Assembly (NCBI RefSeq): GCF_018873765.1
Contig: NW_025317459.1
Span: forward strand, 30,384 to 94,383
Source of the DNA: Telopea speciosissima
Lineage: Eukaryota; Streptophyta; Magnoliopsida; Proteales; Proteaceae
Length of the DNA stretch: 64,000 nucleotides
Direction: 5' to 3'
Within the stretch, counting starts at the first letter, position 1. Each line of letters begins with the position of its first letter. Below are positions 12,701-25,464 of this stretch, piece after piece. Both the position numbers and the translations under genes were made by a program. Below the pieces are notes generated by a model that was not told where the DNA came from, ran no database searches, and was given only the letters and a program-made list of their open reading frames with translations.

Positions 12701-15700
12701 AGTGATTTCGCCACGTTGTGGCTACTTGTGTAAGACTTAATAAATCTTAATAGAGGTTAATTACCACCCAAAGTGCCCCTTAAATATACTAATTAAATGA
12801 CCTATTGTAATGCCAAGGTCTACCCTTGATGCCATCAAAACCCCCTTGCTGTCCTAAGGGGCTGGTGACCTCATCCTAAAAATGGAAAACCTTAAAGTGA
12901 TTCCAACCCCATGAATCCCAAGACTAATGTTTAGGCTAGACTGGTGATCTTTTTGGATCTTGAAGTGATCCTTTTAGGGTCCTCAAAGCCATAACACCTA
13001 TAGGGGTGAAGATTGAAAGTGATTGACTTAGGAAGTTGTGTTGTATTTTGTCAAACTTAATAATAGTAACCCTTGGGGGAAAACCTTGGAGTTGGATCCA
13101 ATCCCTTGAATCCTCTAAGTCCTATAAAAGGGCTAGATGTTTAGGACCTCCAACGAAGGATTGGACTCACCTCCCTAACCCTGGGACCCTTGTGGTTCCA
13201 TGGGTAAAAGGCTGGAGGTGAAAATCTTCCCATATTTTAAAAGAGTGGCAACGGATCATCGAGCGGATCCACTGTTGTGCATCCACCCGTCAGTCCGTCC
13301 AGTATAACCTAGCTGTTTAGCCGGGGCGGAGCCACGAGCGGACTCACTCGGTAAATCTGCCCGTAGCTTAGGTCGCTCTTGGGAAAATCTCAGGGTTTGG
13401 ACTGATGCGCGAGCGGATCCATGTTCCACATCCACCCGTTAGTTCGTTCCATGTATTTTTTGGGTATGGCCTGGACTGATCCACCACCGGACTCACCTGG
13501 CTGCCTCCGCTCCTGCATTTGCCCCTGTTGTCTTGATCCAAACTTCAAATAAATTGTTGGGACCCTTCATGGGACCCACCTATATAGTTTTAACAATATT
13601 CTCACACATCCTCAGACTTCATAACTAGTATGGGAGTGCGTGCATCAAGGTAAATCTTACCAAACACACCGAATGATAAGCAAGCAAACAGTGAGTGGGG
13701 GTTGGACTTTGTTTGATCATTGTGTGATTCTATGTTTAAATGATATGTTTTGTTGAAATCAAATTACTTGTCATACTTCATGCATAACGCATATTTGCAT
13801 TATTTACTTATGATTATGTTCATGTATATGACAATTGATGGCTATATGTTGTGATTGTGTTGGAAATGGATGAAATGATAATGTGGTTATTTAATGTCTC
13901 TCATCATGTATTATATTTAGCCTATTATGTGCCATGTCGTGTAGGTACTCGGGTGATAGATGGAATGGGACGTCGATGCACCCAGAATACCTCTCGATAC
14001 GATAGACTTATATAGCATTTTGCATATTGGATTAATATTTTGTATTAAAAGGGCACAGGAGGTAGATATGTAAGTTCCTACACCGTGATCGCCTTATTGG
14101 TAATCCAGCCCGGGGATCGAGGGTGTGTTCCGGTACCGTGGTTGAGATTATTAGAGGCTTGCTGGGAGACCGATGGTGTGTTCCGGGACCGACAGGCTTC
14201 CACTGATGTAGTTAGGGTTATATTGTTGGGGATCGAGGGTAAGTTCTGGTACCAGGGATATAGCTATGCTATGTCGTAGATTAATGGTGTTGTATTGTTG
14301 GGGATCGAGGGTAAGTTTCGGTACCAGGGATACAATTTCATTACTCTACACAGCATAGCATTCATGCATATGTTACATCTCATCATCATCATCATCATCA
14401 TTCGTCATTATTCATATTGCATGTCATATTGTTGTGTATGTTGCATGACTGTAAATTGGATCTGATGTGCGAGTCATCATTGGTGATATGGGACGTCAAG
14501 GATGTTTGCTCATCAGGTTCGGCTTGTAGTCTCATATTTGTTGTGTGTGTGTGTGGTTTAATTTTCTACTCATTGGGCTAGTGGAAGCTCACCCCTTGGG
14601 GAACCCTTCTTTTTAGATTGTGATGCAAGTAGTACTATATCGAGGTGCAATGGAGGACTTGGACGATGCGGAGGCGAAAGCTGGATTATGGATGTTGATA
14701 CTTTAATTATTTTCTTTATTTCATGCTGCATGTGTTGCTGCATTTTGATGTAATGTTCTCTTTTTCTTTGTGTTTCAAATCATCTTTTAATGTAGTGACT
14801 TTTAGATTAAGTATTGTACTCAAAGATAATCTTTCGTATATGAAATATCACTGTAGTTACTCCCTATATGAGAATCAACAGTATTTATTACAAGTCTTCC
14901 GCTATTCTGATATTAGCCCTAATTCTCGACTATGTGACTGTGAGGTAAGCCACTGCATCCGTGATCCTAGTAGTGATTAGGATGTTGGAAAGCATCCTAG
15001 TCATACCCCTTATAAGATATTTGATCCTTTATTGGGATGGGGGTGTGACACAAACATATCTTTGTTTCAGATTTCAATGTTTGTGTAATAAGTAAACAAC
15101 AACATTATTTTGATATTATAATTCTTTTCAGCATATTAATCATGTTACATTTACATACACGATGATATTTCACTTACCTTGGTTTGGTCCTACAGGTTCA
15201 GTTGCAGGTTCAGTTCCGGCTGGTGTCTGGTAGTGCACCTCGAGTGCGGGATCAAATCCTAAAGTAAAAAATCAGAAATGTATTATTTAATTAATCAAAA
15301 ACTGTTTTGGATAACCTAGTGTTGATCTAGGCTCACTGGTCTGACTCGGTGCTCAGTCTGGTATCACTTGAAATTCTCCAAGTCTTGTATTGGGCCTTCG
15401 GGTCCATGTCCTGGTGCATCATCCGGAGATGTGGATCAGGGTCAAATCTGGTATTTACCAGTGTGATCAATTGTACATAGTCCTGATAATCTTACCAATC
15501 AGTCCACAGGTCAGCAGTGCAGCTGGACCATCTCTAGCAGGGTTGCTAGGCCCTGTGGGCCCAACTTGGGTACCCAAGGTATGAATACAAGTAAATAGAT
15601 GAGAAGGGGATATTTTGGTCATTTACCACCTCCTTACACTGTATATGATCCACTGGTGAAGGCCCACAAAGACAGACCATCTGCATCAAAATCTAAAAAG

Positions 15701-18095
15701 AGGTGTACACAGGGGGTTAGCTCTACTGAGCTAGTGAGGAGATGGGGAATGCGCAAATACACGGTTCACAAATAGTCCACGATGTATGCAATGTTAATAG
15801 ATTTTATACCTAGCAATCAAACTAAGTCGATGGAATATGCTATTGTGATAACTCGGATAAACATCATAAGTCACTTAACTTATCGCCACAGTGAAACCTC
15901 CGTTATCACAAGGGAGCCTAGGTCGGTCGAAGCCTCAATACCACCCAGTGGTAGACCCCGATAACCATTACTACCCCTAGCCTGGCCTCTCTCACACTCC
16001 ACAGGCGGCAGGTGCTCTGGCTATCCAACACCTAAACCCCTGTTGGTAAGGGTCGTAGCATAAGAGTACAGAGATCTTAACCATAGTTATACTACATGCA
16101 AGATCCTATCGTCCCGAGAGGTACTCTGGGTACATCAACTTCCCATACCATCTAGCACCCAGGTACCAGCACGACACAATGCATTTAGACCAATATGACA
16201 AACAATTTAAAGACCATATTCATTTCTGGGGTTCCAGCACCGGTATTCCCCAACACCGTAACCCGATACTAGATAACCCATATATGTCATCACAGTCACA
16301 TCAATCATAACAAGATAAATAATATGCAATATGCAACATGCTTGATAATGATGCATTAACATATATAACATGTTTAATAAATAAACAAACCCAAACAAAG
16401 CCCAAAACCTACTCACTAATAGCTCGAGTGCCGTTCAACTTGTTTGTTATAGATTTTCTCGGTGCATGCTCTCTCGCACTAGTTATGTAGCCTAGGGATG
16501 TGTGAAATATTGTGTTAGTCAAGGTAGGTGAGCCCCATAGAGAGTCCCCAAGAATTATTGTTAAGTAACTCAAAGAATAACAGGGACGGATTCAAGAGCG
16601 GAGGCAGTAGAGTGAGTCCGTCCCTGGTTCCGTCCAGGCTATGGGGCCAAATCGCAAAGGACGGATTCACAGACGGAACCTACCCATAGATCCGTTTGTG
16701 CATCCGTACGAGACCTGAGACATTCCCAAAAGGAAGGGAACTATGAACGACGACATAGGGTGAGTCCGTCTCTGGTTCTGTCTGGGTAAAACATATAGAA
16801 TGCATGGGACAGATCTACGGACGGAAGCACGATGCTGGATCCGTTCATTGATCCGTCCGAGTTTTAGAAATTTAAACACTTCCACCCTCAACCCTTGAGA
16901 TCTCAAGGCTTAAAGAGCTAGAAAGGGGTGTCCCAAGCCTTCCTAGGGTCACAAAACACCTATCAATCACAGGTCTTAGGGAATCCAAATACTTAGAATC
17001 CATTTAGGGTTTAGAAAAACCTAGGTTAAGGTTATAGGTTCCTTAGAACAACAACTTAAGTTGCAAGGGGACTTCCAATGGCATTAATGGAGAGGTAGGA
17101 CTCCATCTAAGAGGCTTTTAGTAAGGCTAAGCTCAATCCTTGGGTTCTAAGTGGAACCTTAGGTTAGAACCGATCCAAGAGGGGATTCCCATATTGAAAT
17201 AAGAAGAGAGAGAAGGAGGGAGAGGGTACTTACCTAGCCAAGTGAGCCAATGGATGAAGTCCACCACCAAGCCCTCCACCAATCACCTTCTTCTCCTTCA
17301 ATGGTCTCCAAGCTTTCCATGATTTTGGTTGGTGGGAGGAGTGAATGAGCCAATGAATAAGACCAAGGCTCCTAATAGCTAAGTAGTTGGTCTAAGGCCT
17401 TGTTTGGCTTAGCCATCTAAGTTAAAACACATTTAAAACATTGCTTGGGCTTGTGGGTCCACCAATAAGGCACACACACATTACAAGGGGACTAAGGGTA
17501 TGGTCCACCATGCCCGGGGCAGAGCTACGAGGTCTGGACAAGGGGATGTGGGCCCCACACAAGAAAACACCCAAAAAGCATGAGATAGCACAGATGAAAC
17601 ATCAGATGGATTCAGTCTTTTGAGTCCGTCTGTGACTCTGTCACTACTGTAAAGGCTGAAAACACACTAAAAACCATCAGGCTTTGACCCACACTTCAAG
17701 GCCGTAGAGGGGAGGATAAACAAGTATACTTGAGGTTAGTAACACACCTTTTGATTGTCAAGGCGTGTCCCCCATGATTTTGAAGAGTTTCCCCACAGCG
17801 ATGCTGAGTTCATCTCTGAGCAAAGTGTTCAAATGGGGCGACACAGGGTGTGCCCTCCAGTACTCCTCGCTCTTAAGGCTGGTACTAGGAGGGTAGTCAA
17901 AGAAGTCGCCATCGATGAATTTTCTCAACTGCCGGTTAAGGAACCTTTCTTCGACGGGCAAGCCTATGTAGTGGTCAATGATCTTATGATTGGGATTGAC
18001 CACTAAAGAGAACAGCTCACCGACATACGTGGCAGTACCATCTACACGCTATAAGGACAACAATAAAATATTAGGACCCCAATGCCGGTATAACA
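9788..18095 (-). repeat. 3' LTR of the chromovirus, interrupted
   Basis: On the minus strand the LTR starts TGTTATACCGGCATTGGGG at 18095, directly after the purine tract AAGGTGGGGGGAA (18096-18108). It ends GGTTTGGGGTGTGACA at 9788. A plus-strand solo LTR lies inside it at 10998-15050. Parts of it (10780-10980 and 15690-16130) are recognisable reverse complements of the solo-LTR family near 5820-6100, so the LTRs are related. Rightmost parts repeat GGACGGA-type motifs (16580-16860). Confidence 0.8.
10998..15050 (+). mobile_element. Solo LTR (gypsy), nested in the opposite-strand LTR
   Basis: Begins TGTTACACCCGCACCC and ends GATGGGGGTGTGACA with a 5-bp duplication CAAAC at 10993-10997 and 15051-15055. 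At 4053 bp it is the same family as 3741-6738 but longer. It carries a purine tract (11755-11950), several GTCTCAGG...GGATGCA motifs (12400-12480 and 13240-13500) and tandem repeats around GGGGATCGAGGGT (14110-14340). No internal region remains. Confidence 0.87.
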
Positions 18096-18099
18096 TTCC

Positions 18100-19480
18100 C
18101 CCCACCTTACAAGAAATTTCGTCATTGAAATTTGTCGTTCCTTGTAAATTGCCCAGGGAAGGGTATTTTGCCTGCATCTCCACTTTTTGACTTTCGCTTC
18201 CCAAGATGCTTCTTCCTTCGGATGATTGTACCACTTCACACCTTCACATAGTGGACAGGTCGGTTGCGAAGGTGAACAATCTTACTGTCCAGAATTTTTT
18301 TGGGCTGCTTCTTGTAGGACATATCAGTTGCGAGCTCCAGTGGTTCCTGAGATAGAATATGGCTCGGGTCGTGAACGTACTTCTGCATCATGGAAACATG
18401 GAAGACGTCATGCACACCATCCAGAGATGGTGGGAGTGCCAACCGATAAGCCACCGACCCGATCTTTGCAAGGATCTCATATGGTCCAATGAATCTCGGA
18501 CTCAACTTGCCTTTCTTGCTGAACCGCATCACCCCTTTAGTAGGTGACACCTTAAGAAACACCTTGTCGCCGATAGTAAATTCTAGATCCTTTCAATGCT
18601 GATCCGCATAACCCTTTTGTTTAGATTGGGCTGCCTTGATCCGCTCACGAATCAGACCCACCTCCTCACTCGTTGCCTGGATCAACTCGAGACCAAGGAT
18701 ATGCCCTTCACCCACCTCATCCCAGTATAGAGGTGTTTGATACTTCCTACCATACTGAGCTTCGAACGGTGCCATTCCAATGGTAGCTTGGTAATTGTTG
18801 TTATAAGCAAACTCAATGAGTGAGATATGCTTATCCCAGCTGCCTTGCATATCAATTGCACAGGCTCGGAGCATATCTTCCAATATCTGGATGGTCCTCT
18901 CTGACTGTCCGTCCGTCTAAGGATGGAAAGCAGTGCTAAAACTTAGTAATGTACCCATTGCCTTCTGAAATTTGCCCCAGAACTTAGATGTAAACCTGGG
19001 ATTACGGTCAGAGATGATACTAACTGGAACTCCATACAGGCGAACCACATTATCGATATACAAGTGAGCTAACCTGTCCATCAAGTAAGTGATCTTCATT
19101 GGGATGAAGTGAGCTATCTTCGTCAATCTGTCAACGATAATCCATATGCCATCGACACCTTTAGGTGTACAGGGTAACCCAGTGACGAAGTCCATAGTAA
19201 CATGCTCCCACTCCCACTCTGGAATGGGCAACGACTGTAAAAGACCATGAGGTCATTGCCTATCCGCCTTCACCTGCGGACAAGTGAGACATCTTGCCAC
19301 AAACTCAACCTCATCTCTCTTCATTCCACTCCACCAATAGTGCCCTTTCAGATCTTGGTACATCTTGGTGCTGCCTGGATGGATTGAATAAGGAGAGTCG
19401 TGGCTTCGTATAACACTTCCTTCCTCAACTGTGTATCGCTAGGAACGCATAGCCGACCTCTAAACATGAGGACTCCACTC
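18100..19480 (-). pseudogene. Integrase with C-terminal chromodomain (gypsy pol)
   Basis: From high to low coordinates: a zinc-binding HHCC region (about 19400-19250), then the catalytic core EWEWEHVTMDFVTGLP, IWIIVDRLTKIAHFIP, SIISDRNPRFTSKFW (first and second acidic residues) and, after a stop near 18920, DGQSERTIQILEDMLRACA with the final glutamate. GPF/Y-like LSPRFIGPYEIL follows, then HDVFHVSMMQKY. The chromodomain-like end reads ILDSKIVHLRNRPVHYVKV and WYNHPKEEASWE. One frame break near 18235 separates the last piece. Integrase inserts the cDNA; the chromodomain of this clade steers insertion to heterochromatin. Confidence 0.85.
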
Positions 19481-19710
19481 TCAATCAAGATGAAGTCTAG
19501 GTCTCGCTACGCGTCCTCTTTGATTGCATCAATGATCCCTTGAAACTCTTCTTCGGAGGCTTGGGCCGACTTGATCTTTTCCACCAAGGTCGACTGTACT
19601 GATAAGGCTGCCATAGACAAGGTAACACCCTCTACCAATAACTTTAGGTCCATCCTCCTAGCTTCTTTAATAACCTCTTCACTGACCGCTAATGATGCTA
19701 AAGACAAAGT

Positions 19711-20960
19711 TTATGATTTCCGGCTCAGTGCATTTGCTACTACATTTGCCTTCCCAGGGTGGTAATAGATGGTGCGATCATAGTCTTTCATCAACTCTAA
19801 CCACCGTCCCTGCCTCATATTGAGCTCCTTCTGTGTGAAGAAGTACTTGAGACTCTTGTGGTCGCTGTAAACCTCGCTTTTCTCACCATACAAGTAGTGT
19901 CTCCAAATTTTCAGAGCGAAAACTACAACTACAAGCTCTAGATCATGGGTCAGATAATTCTTTCCATAATCCTTCAACTATCAAGAAGCGTAGGACACTA
20001 CCTTCCCGTCTTGCATCAGAACACAGCCCAAGCCCATTTTGGATGCGTCACTGTAGACTACCATCCCTCCAGTACCATTTGGAATAGTGAGTACCAGAGC
20101 AAAAATCAACCTCTGCTTTAGTTCCTGGAAGCTATTCTCACAGCTCTTAGACCACTCGAACTTTACTCCCTTTTGGGTCAGCCGTGTCATAGGAGCAGAA
20201 ATCCTTAAGAAGTTCTCAATGAATCTTTTATAATAGCCTGCCAGACCCAAGAAACTGCGAATGTCTACCACATTCTTGGGGGTCTCCCAATCAACTACCG
20301 ACTTCACCTTGCCGGGGTCTACTTCAATTCCCTTGGCAGAAACAAGGTGTTCCAGAAATACCACTTGTTACAGCCAAAACTCACACTTACAGAATTTGGC
20401 GTACAGTTGTTTCTCTCTCAAGCGCTGTAATACCAGACAGAGATGATTTGCATGCTCTTCTTTACTCTTGGAATAGATCAAGATGTCATCTACGACGACA
20501 ATAACATACTTATCTAGAACATTGTGGAACACCTGGTTCATCAACTCCATGGAGGCGGCCGGGGCATTGGTCAACCCGAAGGACATGACTAAGAACTCAT
20601 AATGACCATAGCAAGATCTAAATGTTGTCTTGCTAATGTCACTATCCCTAATCTTCAACTGATGGTACCTCGATCGAATATCAATCTTTGAGAAAACCTT
20701 GGTACCCTATAATTGGTCAAATAAGTCATCGATCCTGGGCAAAGGATATCGATTCTTGATCGTCAGTTTGTTGAACTCACGGTAATCAATGCACATTCGC
20801 ATACTACAGTCCTTCTTCATAAACAACACAGGCGCTCCCCAAGGAGACACACTAGGTCTAATGAAGACTTTCTTCAACAAGTCATTTAGTTGCTCTTATA
20901 ACTCCTTCAACTTAGATGAGGCCATCCTGTAGGGAGCCTTGAACACTGGAGCTGTACCAG
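19711..20960 (-). pseudogene. Reverse transcriptase and RNase H (gypsy pol)
   Basis: RT palm motifs are clear: [20 protein letters not shown], the catalytic [16 protein letters not shown], and [10 protein letters not shown], with LGLAGYYKRFIENF in the connection. RNase H follows: VYSDASKMGLGCVLMQDGKV with its first aspartate, [19 protein letters not shown], and [11 protein letters not shown]. It ends at [11 protein letters not shown], where many relatives read ADALSR. Stops near 19979 and 20366 and frame breaks near 20660 and 20890 inactivate it. Confidence 0.88.
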
Positions 20961-21054
20961 GTACCAGTTCAATCATGAACTCCGTCTCATGGTCTGATGG
21001 CAACCGTGTCAGATCTTTCGGGAAGACATCTGGAAAGTCTCTTACCATAGTTAT

Positions 21055-21561
21055 CTATTTCAAAGTCTTGACTTTCATCTCCGTATCTACTATAGATGCC
21101 AGGTAACATTGACATCCCTTATCAAACAATTTTTGAACTTGGAAAGCAGAGATAATAGCTTTCTTGGGTTTCTCCCGCCTAATACCCTTGAACACAAACT
21201 CTACACCAGTCTCTGATTTGAACTGAACTTTCCTTTCGGCACAGATTAGGCTAGCTCCTTGAGTGGACAACCAATCCATTCCCAAGATGACGTCAAAGTC
21301 CTTCATGTCAAGGACTATCAAACTTGCCACTAGTCCGTGTTCACATACACGTACAAGATAAGGATCATAATTCATGTCGAGTTCGACCTTGCTGACCGTT
21401 GGTGTACTAACCACTAGGTTTTGAGCCATCTTCTTTGGTTTGATAGGAAACTTCTTTGCAAAAGAAGGGGATAAGAAAGAGTGCGACGCACCCGTGTCAA
21501 ACAAGGTATAAGTACGTAGGGAACAAACATAAATCGTACCAGACAAACAACAAACAACCAA
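21055..21561 (-). pseudogene. Aspartic protease region (gypsy pol)
   Basis: Contains LFDTGASHSFLSPSFAKKF, the DTGA active-site motif of retroviral-type proteases, followed by FDVILGMDWLSTQGASL, the usual second landmark (ILGMDWL). It is open for 168 residues. Upstream gag should lie above 21570 but is not recognisable there, where a copia-type LTR appears instead. Confidence 0.85.
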
Positions 21562-21569
21562 TCATAGAA

Positions 21570-22958
21570 ACAAAACCTACATGAATGCACATCTCAAGAG
21601 TTGAGTGCATTATCTGTGATAACACCGGGATCAGCCCGGGCTTCTTCATTGGTGACAGAGTACACCCATCCTTGAGTTTAACCTGATGAGCCTCAAGTGT
21701 TGCTCCTCCAATAGATAGTGGTTCTTCCTCCAACAAGCACTCCAAGTAAATAGATCTGAACCTTCAATGGTGTAGCCAAGGTTTTCCAAGCCAATCCTAG
21801 ATCCTCTTCAGTTTCTCAATCACAGATCTGGGTTTCCAAAACCATAACTCTAAAAAACTAGAGAGCAAGAAGAAGGGGAGACAAGAGATCACAAGAAGAG
21901 AGAGAGAGGGAGAGCCAAAAACGTGGGAGGGGGGCATTGCCAAAAACGTGGAGCAATCCGCTCCTGCATTTTTGGTGCTTATATAAAGCTAGGGTTTCTA
22001 AACCCTGGATGGGAAAAATCCCAGTGAGAGTCTAACTCTCTCTCTCTCTCCTTGTTGGCTTAATCTTGTTTAATCCCAAAGTGCTTTTAATTGGTGAAGA
22101 AGCAGAATCTAAAAAGAAGTAGTATAATTAATTAATTATTTTAATTTATGGATGATTACAATTAGCACCATATCTATTAATTAAATAAATAATCAATTAT
22201 TTTAGCAAATTCTAAATAAACCACTACATGATAATTAATTATCATGCATCACTCCTTCAGTAATCAACACCATCATTATGGAATCTAGGGCATGTATACT
22301 AGTACTGTCAAACCCGATTCCATAGTACATGTCCATATAGGAGTGTCTGTGTATATGATCGGGTCCCGCAAAACTTGATAAAACATTTTAATTAAATAAC
22401 TATATATAATCTATCATTTTATGTAAACTAGGTTTTGCAAAAACCATTTCCAAAATGACACTGGATCCAGATTTCGATTCGACCCTTCACAGATAACCTT
22501 AATCTTAGTGTTCCCCAATCGGACAGTGGTGACCACGTTGAGTAACTCCTTCACTCACAAAATGAACCAAAGAATGCGGTCACATTTTGCAGTGACAGGG
22601 TCCCCTCAGGTACAGGGTCTCGGTGACTCATGTCTATCCCAGCCTACATCTGACAGTAACACATGAGGGAATCGACAAAGGAGATTCTTCGCCAATACGC
22701 ACATCGAACATGTGAGTACTCGCATTCGTACCCTGACATTACATGTTTAGGCATACCCAATGCGACGATCATAAGATAAGGGTACCCAACCCAAACCCTA
22801 GTCGTGACTACCATTGTAAGTAATACTTACGGATACATAATGCTCAAAAAATTTATATTGCATGTAATAATATTAAACCAAAATGTATAAAGGTTCAATA
22901 AAAAGTAAACCGGACTGAACCGGACCGACCTGGGTCTGATAGACACATAAATCCAACA
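21570..22958 (-). repeat. Copia-type LTR, minus strand (lower edge uncertain)
   Basis: On the minus strand it starts TGTTGGATTTATGTGTCTAT at 22958. It contains a TATA motif (TTTATATAAG, about 21982-21991), CT-rich leader sequence (about 21890-22060) and typical U5-like text. No matching end or target duplication could be placed, so the lower boundary is approximate. It replaces the expected gag of the adjacent chromovirus. Confidence 0.5.
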
Positions 22959-23985
22959 TCTTCTTCATAAGAGAGATCATCCTTCTATTGTAACAGTTGA
23001 TGGCTTAGAGCATGAATTGAGATGATCTTATTGATACCCCATAAGGTGTCTTTGTAACCTTACTTTTTTGCTATTTTAGTATGATACATAATTTTTTTTT
23101 TCTAATGAGGGTAATAGTATTCATTTCACATGTATACTCAAAAAAGTGAATATAACAACGACACCTTTTGATAATGATATTTTCAAATTATTTTTTGAAA
23201 ACCCTTTTACACCTTTATCTTATAGAACTTTTGGAAATAAAACAAAGGGCAATTAAAAGAAGGTGCCAAATTTATACATAAATCTATACAGGTGTCATTC
23301 AGACACATCCATTGAAATTTGCTGTGTCCATTTGTTATTATGATGTCTTTCAAAATTGCATCATAACAAGAGAACTCAATTCAACAAGAGGCATTAAAAA
23401 GCGATGAAGGTTTTGGCCATTCTATTGACATTTGTCACCGAATTGATAGATAACTTATCAAAGGTTCCTCCATCTACTCAAAGTTTAGCCTTCTGCAAAA
23501 AAAGTTCGGGTCTTGGCAAGACAAAGAAATTTTAACTAGTTCATATATCTGCTCTACTTTTCCCGTAGCCCAAAAAGCCTGGTTTGTCTAGCTTGAATTC
23601 CTATTAGAGCTGCTGGGCCTAGCCATGGCTTACCAAGAATCTAGGTTTGTCTCCATCCATGTTTATCCACAAAATAATGTTTGATCTGGTTGATTCAGTT
23701 GCAGATTAGAGCACCTTTTGTATCTTCTTCTACATAGCGAAATCCATCGCATATCCCAGTCATATTGTAATGGACCTACTCAATTGGGCGTCTGGGCAGA
23801 ATTCCCTACCACAATGTGGCTAGGAGTAAGTCTTACACAAGCCGTCTAAAGGGAAAGGAGAGAAGCAAAGTATAGACACAACACATTCATTTTTTGTTTT
23901 TTGGGTTGGAGACACAACACATTCATTAATTGAAACAAAACATTACAACATAACTGTCCAAAGGGGATCACCAGGCGAAGTGTGT
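22959..23985. other. No gene recognised
   Basis: AT-rich, with no open frame of note on either strand and no recognisable element ends. It could be old LTR or intergenic sequence. Confidence 0.6.
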
Positions 23986-25236
23986 AGCAATGACTTGCCT
24001 CAGGCTAGAAGTGTTAATGCGACAAAAGACTACACTCCTTGACAATCTGTCACTCCCTTATCAGGTAGCGTTTATACGTTTTAAGGATTTCCAGAATGGA
24101 CCATAGTCCATAGTTGGAAAACGAGGTTTTGCGATTCGACTCTTCTTCTTCAAAACTTGGTGAGTCAAGCGAGTCAAACCTGGTCAAGACGAATCATGTA
24201 TTTTTTTAATTCTTTTTAAATACCTAAAGAATAGCACTTTAAATACAATACAAATCCATAAATTAAAAAAAAAAATAAAATTGTTAATGCGATTGTAAAA
24301 CCCCATAAAATAAAAGAAATCAAAGAGGGTCCTGAGTGTGTAGGGGGAAAAAAAAGAAGGGAGAAAAAACGCTAACCGTTTAGCATTCCTTTTCCCCCCA
24401 AAAAATCAACTCTCAAGTATTTCCTTCTCTTCTTTGGCATAGATTCCTATTCGGATTCCTAGTTCTAACTTTAATAAAGACGGGTATAGTATTATTGTAC
24501 CCTGGAAAATTATCTCCTATAATTCTCTGCCCGGTCCAATTCCCTAGTGCTTGTAATAATAGGGGTTGGATCCCACCTGGGCAGAGTTTTCAGGTAGGGG
24601 TGGAATGGTCATTGCGCATGATTGGCCACAGGCTACAAGTGTTAATGCGACAAAAGGCTACATTCCTTGACAATCTGTCACTCCCCTACCAAGGTAGCTT
24701 TTATACATTTGAGGGATTTCCAGAATGGACCATAGTCCATAGTTGGAAAACGAGGCTTTGCGACTCAACTCTTATTCTTCAAAACCTGGTGAGTCAAGCG
24801 AGTCAAACCTGGTCAAGACGAGTCATGTATTTTTTTAATTCTTTTTAAATACCTAAAGAATAGCACTTTAAATACAATACAATGCCATAAATTAAAAAAA
24901 AATTTTGTTAATGCGACTGTAAAACCCCATAAAATAAAAGAAATCAAAGAGGGTCATAAGTTTGTAGGTTAAAAAAAAAAAAGGGAGAAAATACGCTAAC
25001 CGTTTAGCATTCATTTTCCTGACAAAAAATCAACTCTCAAGTATTTCCTTCTCTTCTTTGGCACAGATTCCTGTTCGGATTCCTAGTTCTAATTTTAATA
25101 AAGATGGGCATAGTGTTATTGTACCCTGGAAAATTATCTCCTGCAATTCCTTGCTTGGTCCAATTCCCTAGTGCCTGTAATAATAGGGGGTAGACCCCAC
25201 TTAGGTAGAGTTTTCGAACAGGGGTGGAATGGTCAT
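23986..25236. repeat. Tandem duplication, about 628-bp unit
   Basis: The block around GTGTTAATGCGACAAAAG at 24011 recurs at 24639, and homology continues through GGACCATAGTCCATAGTTGG, GAGTCAAGCGAGTCAAACCT, the AT-rich stretch and TGGAAAATTATCTCCT into a second unit ending near 25236. The copies differ by small indels and substitutions. No coding sequence is recognised. Confidence 0.8.
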
Positions 25237-25464
25237 TGCAGCCCCCGCCTTTAGGGGCACTAGGAGAACTGGACCGGACAGGGAATTGCGGGGGATAAAG
25301 ATCCATTGTATACCTACCATGGCATATATGACAAAGGGTGGTATGCTTTCTTGAAAGGAGAGTTAACATAACTACTTTACCAATTAGCGTTCTCTTTCCC
25401 ATAACTATTTTACCAATTAAAAATTAAACATACCTCCGTTCTTTTATCCGGATTTGGCTCCGCT

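Larger units (their letters stand above)
9788..21570 (-). mobile_element. Ty3/gypsy chromovirus (Tekay/Del type), truncated, minus strand
   Basis: Reading the minus strand from 21561 downward gives protease, RT, RNase H, integrase and a C-terminal chromodomain, then a polypurine tract and the 3' LTR ending at 9788. The order RT-RH-INT defines Ty3/gypsy, and the chromodomain places it in the chromoviruses. gag and the 5' LTR are missing; sequence beyond 21570 is a different LTR. The net LTR is about 4.25 kb once the nested solo LTR (10998-15050) is removed. Stop codons are scattered through pol. Confidence 0.85.

Noticed and set aside
21610..22963. Target duplication for the copia-type LTR (TTATC/TCTTC)
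   Set aside because: Only three of five bases match, so the lower edge is left open.
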